Part shown: positions 46,329-46,876 of the stretch, piece by piece
Layout of the letters: each line of letters begins with the position of its first letter
Numbering within the stretch: the first letter of the stretch is position 1
DNA from: Polymorphobacter multimanifer
GTDB taxonomy: Bacteria; Pseudomonadota; Alphaproteobacteria; Sphingomonadales; Sphingomonadaceae
Assembly (NCBI RefSeq): GCF_014205635.1
Contig: NZ_JACIIV010000028.1
Location: forward strand, 1-46,876
Direction of reading: 5' to 3'
DNA length: 46,876 bases
The notes under the pieces: model-generated
What the model was told of the DNA's origin: nothing
The model's database searches: none
The model's input: the letters and a program-made list of their open reading frames with translations, nothing else
Translations under genes and position numbers: made by a program

Positions 46329-46876
46329 ATGCCGACAGAAAGCCATCTGCTGATGGATGGAGCGCTTCACGTCTATCGGCGTGAGAACAGTCGCTATTGG
46401 CAATGCTCGACCTATCTGGGCAGCCTCAATCATCGGCAGACCACCAAAGAGGTCAGCCTTGCTGCCGCCAAGGACTTCGCACGCGACTGGTATATGGAGC
46501 GTTGCGTAGAGGATCGCCAACGCCGACGTGGGGGCGTTCCCTTGCTGGACAGCCCCGTCCAGCCTCTTATCGCCGGACCCGGCGCGTCGGCCGATGGTCG
46601 GCGTCGGCGAACGCCAACTGGTCCGAGTTTCGAGGATGCCGCCAATGCGTTCACCAGTGAGTTTGAGGTTATCACGCTAGGCGAACGCAATGCTGGATAT
46701 GTGAAGTCGAAGTCCGATCTCATCCGCGTCCACCTCTTGCCGTTCTTTGGCGATACGGCCCTTGAAGACATCACGGCTGGCTGTCAACGGCGGTCGGATT
46801 CCAGGCCAGTGTGGCGGTGTAAAAGCAGGCCATTTTCGGTGCGGCCCGGTTGTTTGCAAAAAGGCCCCCGATCGGG
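46329..46876 (+). CDS. Tyrosine recombinase (site-specific integrase), N-terminal part, runs off the window
   Basis: The frame from ATG 46329 stays open to the window end. It begins MPTESHLLMDGALHVYRREN and contains RYWQCSTYLGSLNHRQTTKE (arm-binding-like region) and a SAM-like core-binding domain (FEDAANAFTSEFEVITLGER; RVHLLPFFGDTALEDITAG). After about residue 151 the sequence stops looking like an integrase (QRRSDSRPVWRC), so the gene is probably interrupted at 46782. The catalytic R-H-R-Y domain is not in the window. GGAG lies 8 bases before the ATG. Confidence 0.6.
   Translation, partial: MPTESHLLMDGALHVYRRENSRYWQCSTYLGSLNHRQTTKEVSLAAAKDFARDWYMERCVEDRQRRRGGVPLLDSPVQPLIAGPGASADGRRRRTPTGPSFEDAANAFTSEFEVITLGERNAGYVKSKSDLIRVHLLPFFGDTALEDITAGCQRRSDSRPVWRCKSRPFSVRPGCLQKGPRS
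46782..46876. mobile_element. Possible IS21-type element end
   Basis: From TGTCAACGGCGG at 46782 the sequence (with GGCGGTGTAAAAGCAGGCCA) looks like the terminus of an IS21-family element, which begin with TG and carry GTAAAA/GGCCA-rich repeats. It coincides with the point where integrase similarity ends. The element body is outside the window. Confidence 0.4.

Overview
The window reads as a chromosomal segment of a sphingomonad-type alphaproteobacterium. The signs are high GC content, TonB-dependent receptors attached to catabolic loci, secreted proteins carrying an EIVVTG-like segment, a fragment of the photosynthetic reaction-centre cytochrome gene pufC, and several IS5-type transposase scraps. 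No tRNA, rRNA or CRISPR array was seen. Family names come from reading the translations by eye; no database was searched.

Layout: (1) 0.26-1.58 kb, a membrane-anchored LprI-like protein. (2) 1.77-8.75 kb, a complete sucrose-use locus: intracellular GH68 sucrase and outer-membrane receptor on the minus strand, a divergent sucrose-type permease, a LacI-type repressor and a ROK fructokinase, with two LacI-type operators in the divergent promoter region. (3) 8.99-12.08 kb, a lasso peptide gene cluster on the minus strand: a 47-residue precursor (not obvious, because it is so short), then the leader-binding/protease B protein, then the ring-closing C protein. It lies between an IS5 scrap and a serine resolvase with an inverted-repeat site. 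(4) 12.5-24.7 kb, an accessory stretch: resolvase, a duplicated retropepsin-like protein, an HtrA protease, small proteins, an OxyR-like regulator lacking the peroxidatic cysteine, MarR plus a serine hydrolase, and many broken genes (renalase-like, UbiG-like, parE, kdpE, IS5). (5) 24.8-42.7 kb, a catabolic island for a hydrophobic, probably alicyclic, substrate: PQQ alcohol dehydrogenase (frameshifted at its signal peptide), two Baeyer-Villiger-type monooxygenases, AraC regulator, esterase, receptor, two acyl-CoA ligases, SDR, EthD protein, P450 and thiolase. A pufC relic sits inside it. (6) 42.8-46.9 kb, a decayed defence island (truncated N6-adenine methylase, nuclease fragment, truncated exonuclease-RecQ helicase) ending in a tyrosine integrase that itself seems to be interrupted.

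How the genes work together: in the sucrose locus the receptor and permease bring sucrose through both membranes, the sucrase splits it, the kinase phosphorylates fructose, and LacI senses the sugar. In the catabolic island P450, alcohol dehydrogenase/SDR, monooxygenase, esterase, CoA ligase and thiolase form a plausible hydroxylation, ketone, lactone, acid, beta-oxidation sequence. The lasso cluster has the three core genes, but no exporter or isopeptidase is visible.

The most exciting item is the lasso peptide: predicted core GGAGWMIEGWSTRSQKGWK with a Gly1-Glu8 ring, a cationic product rich in Trp that I do not recognise among the lasso peptides I know.
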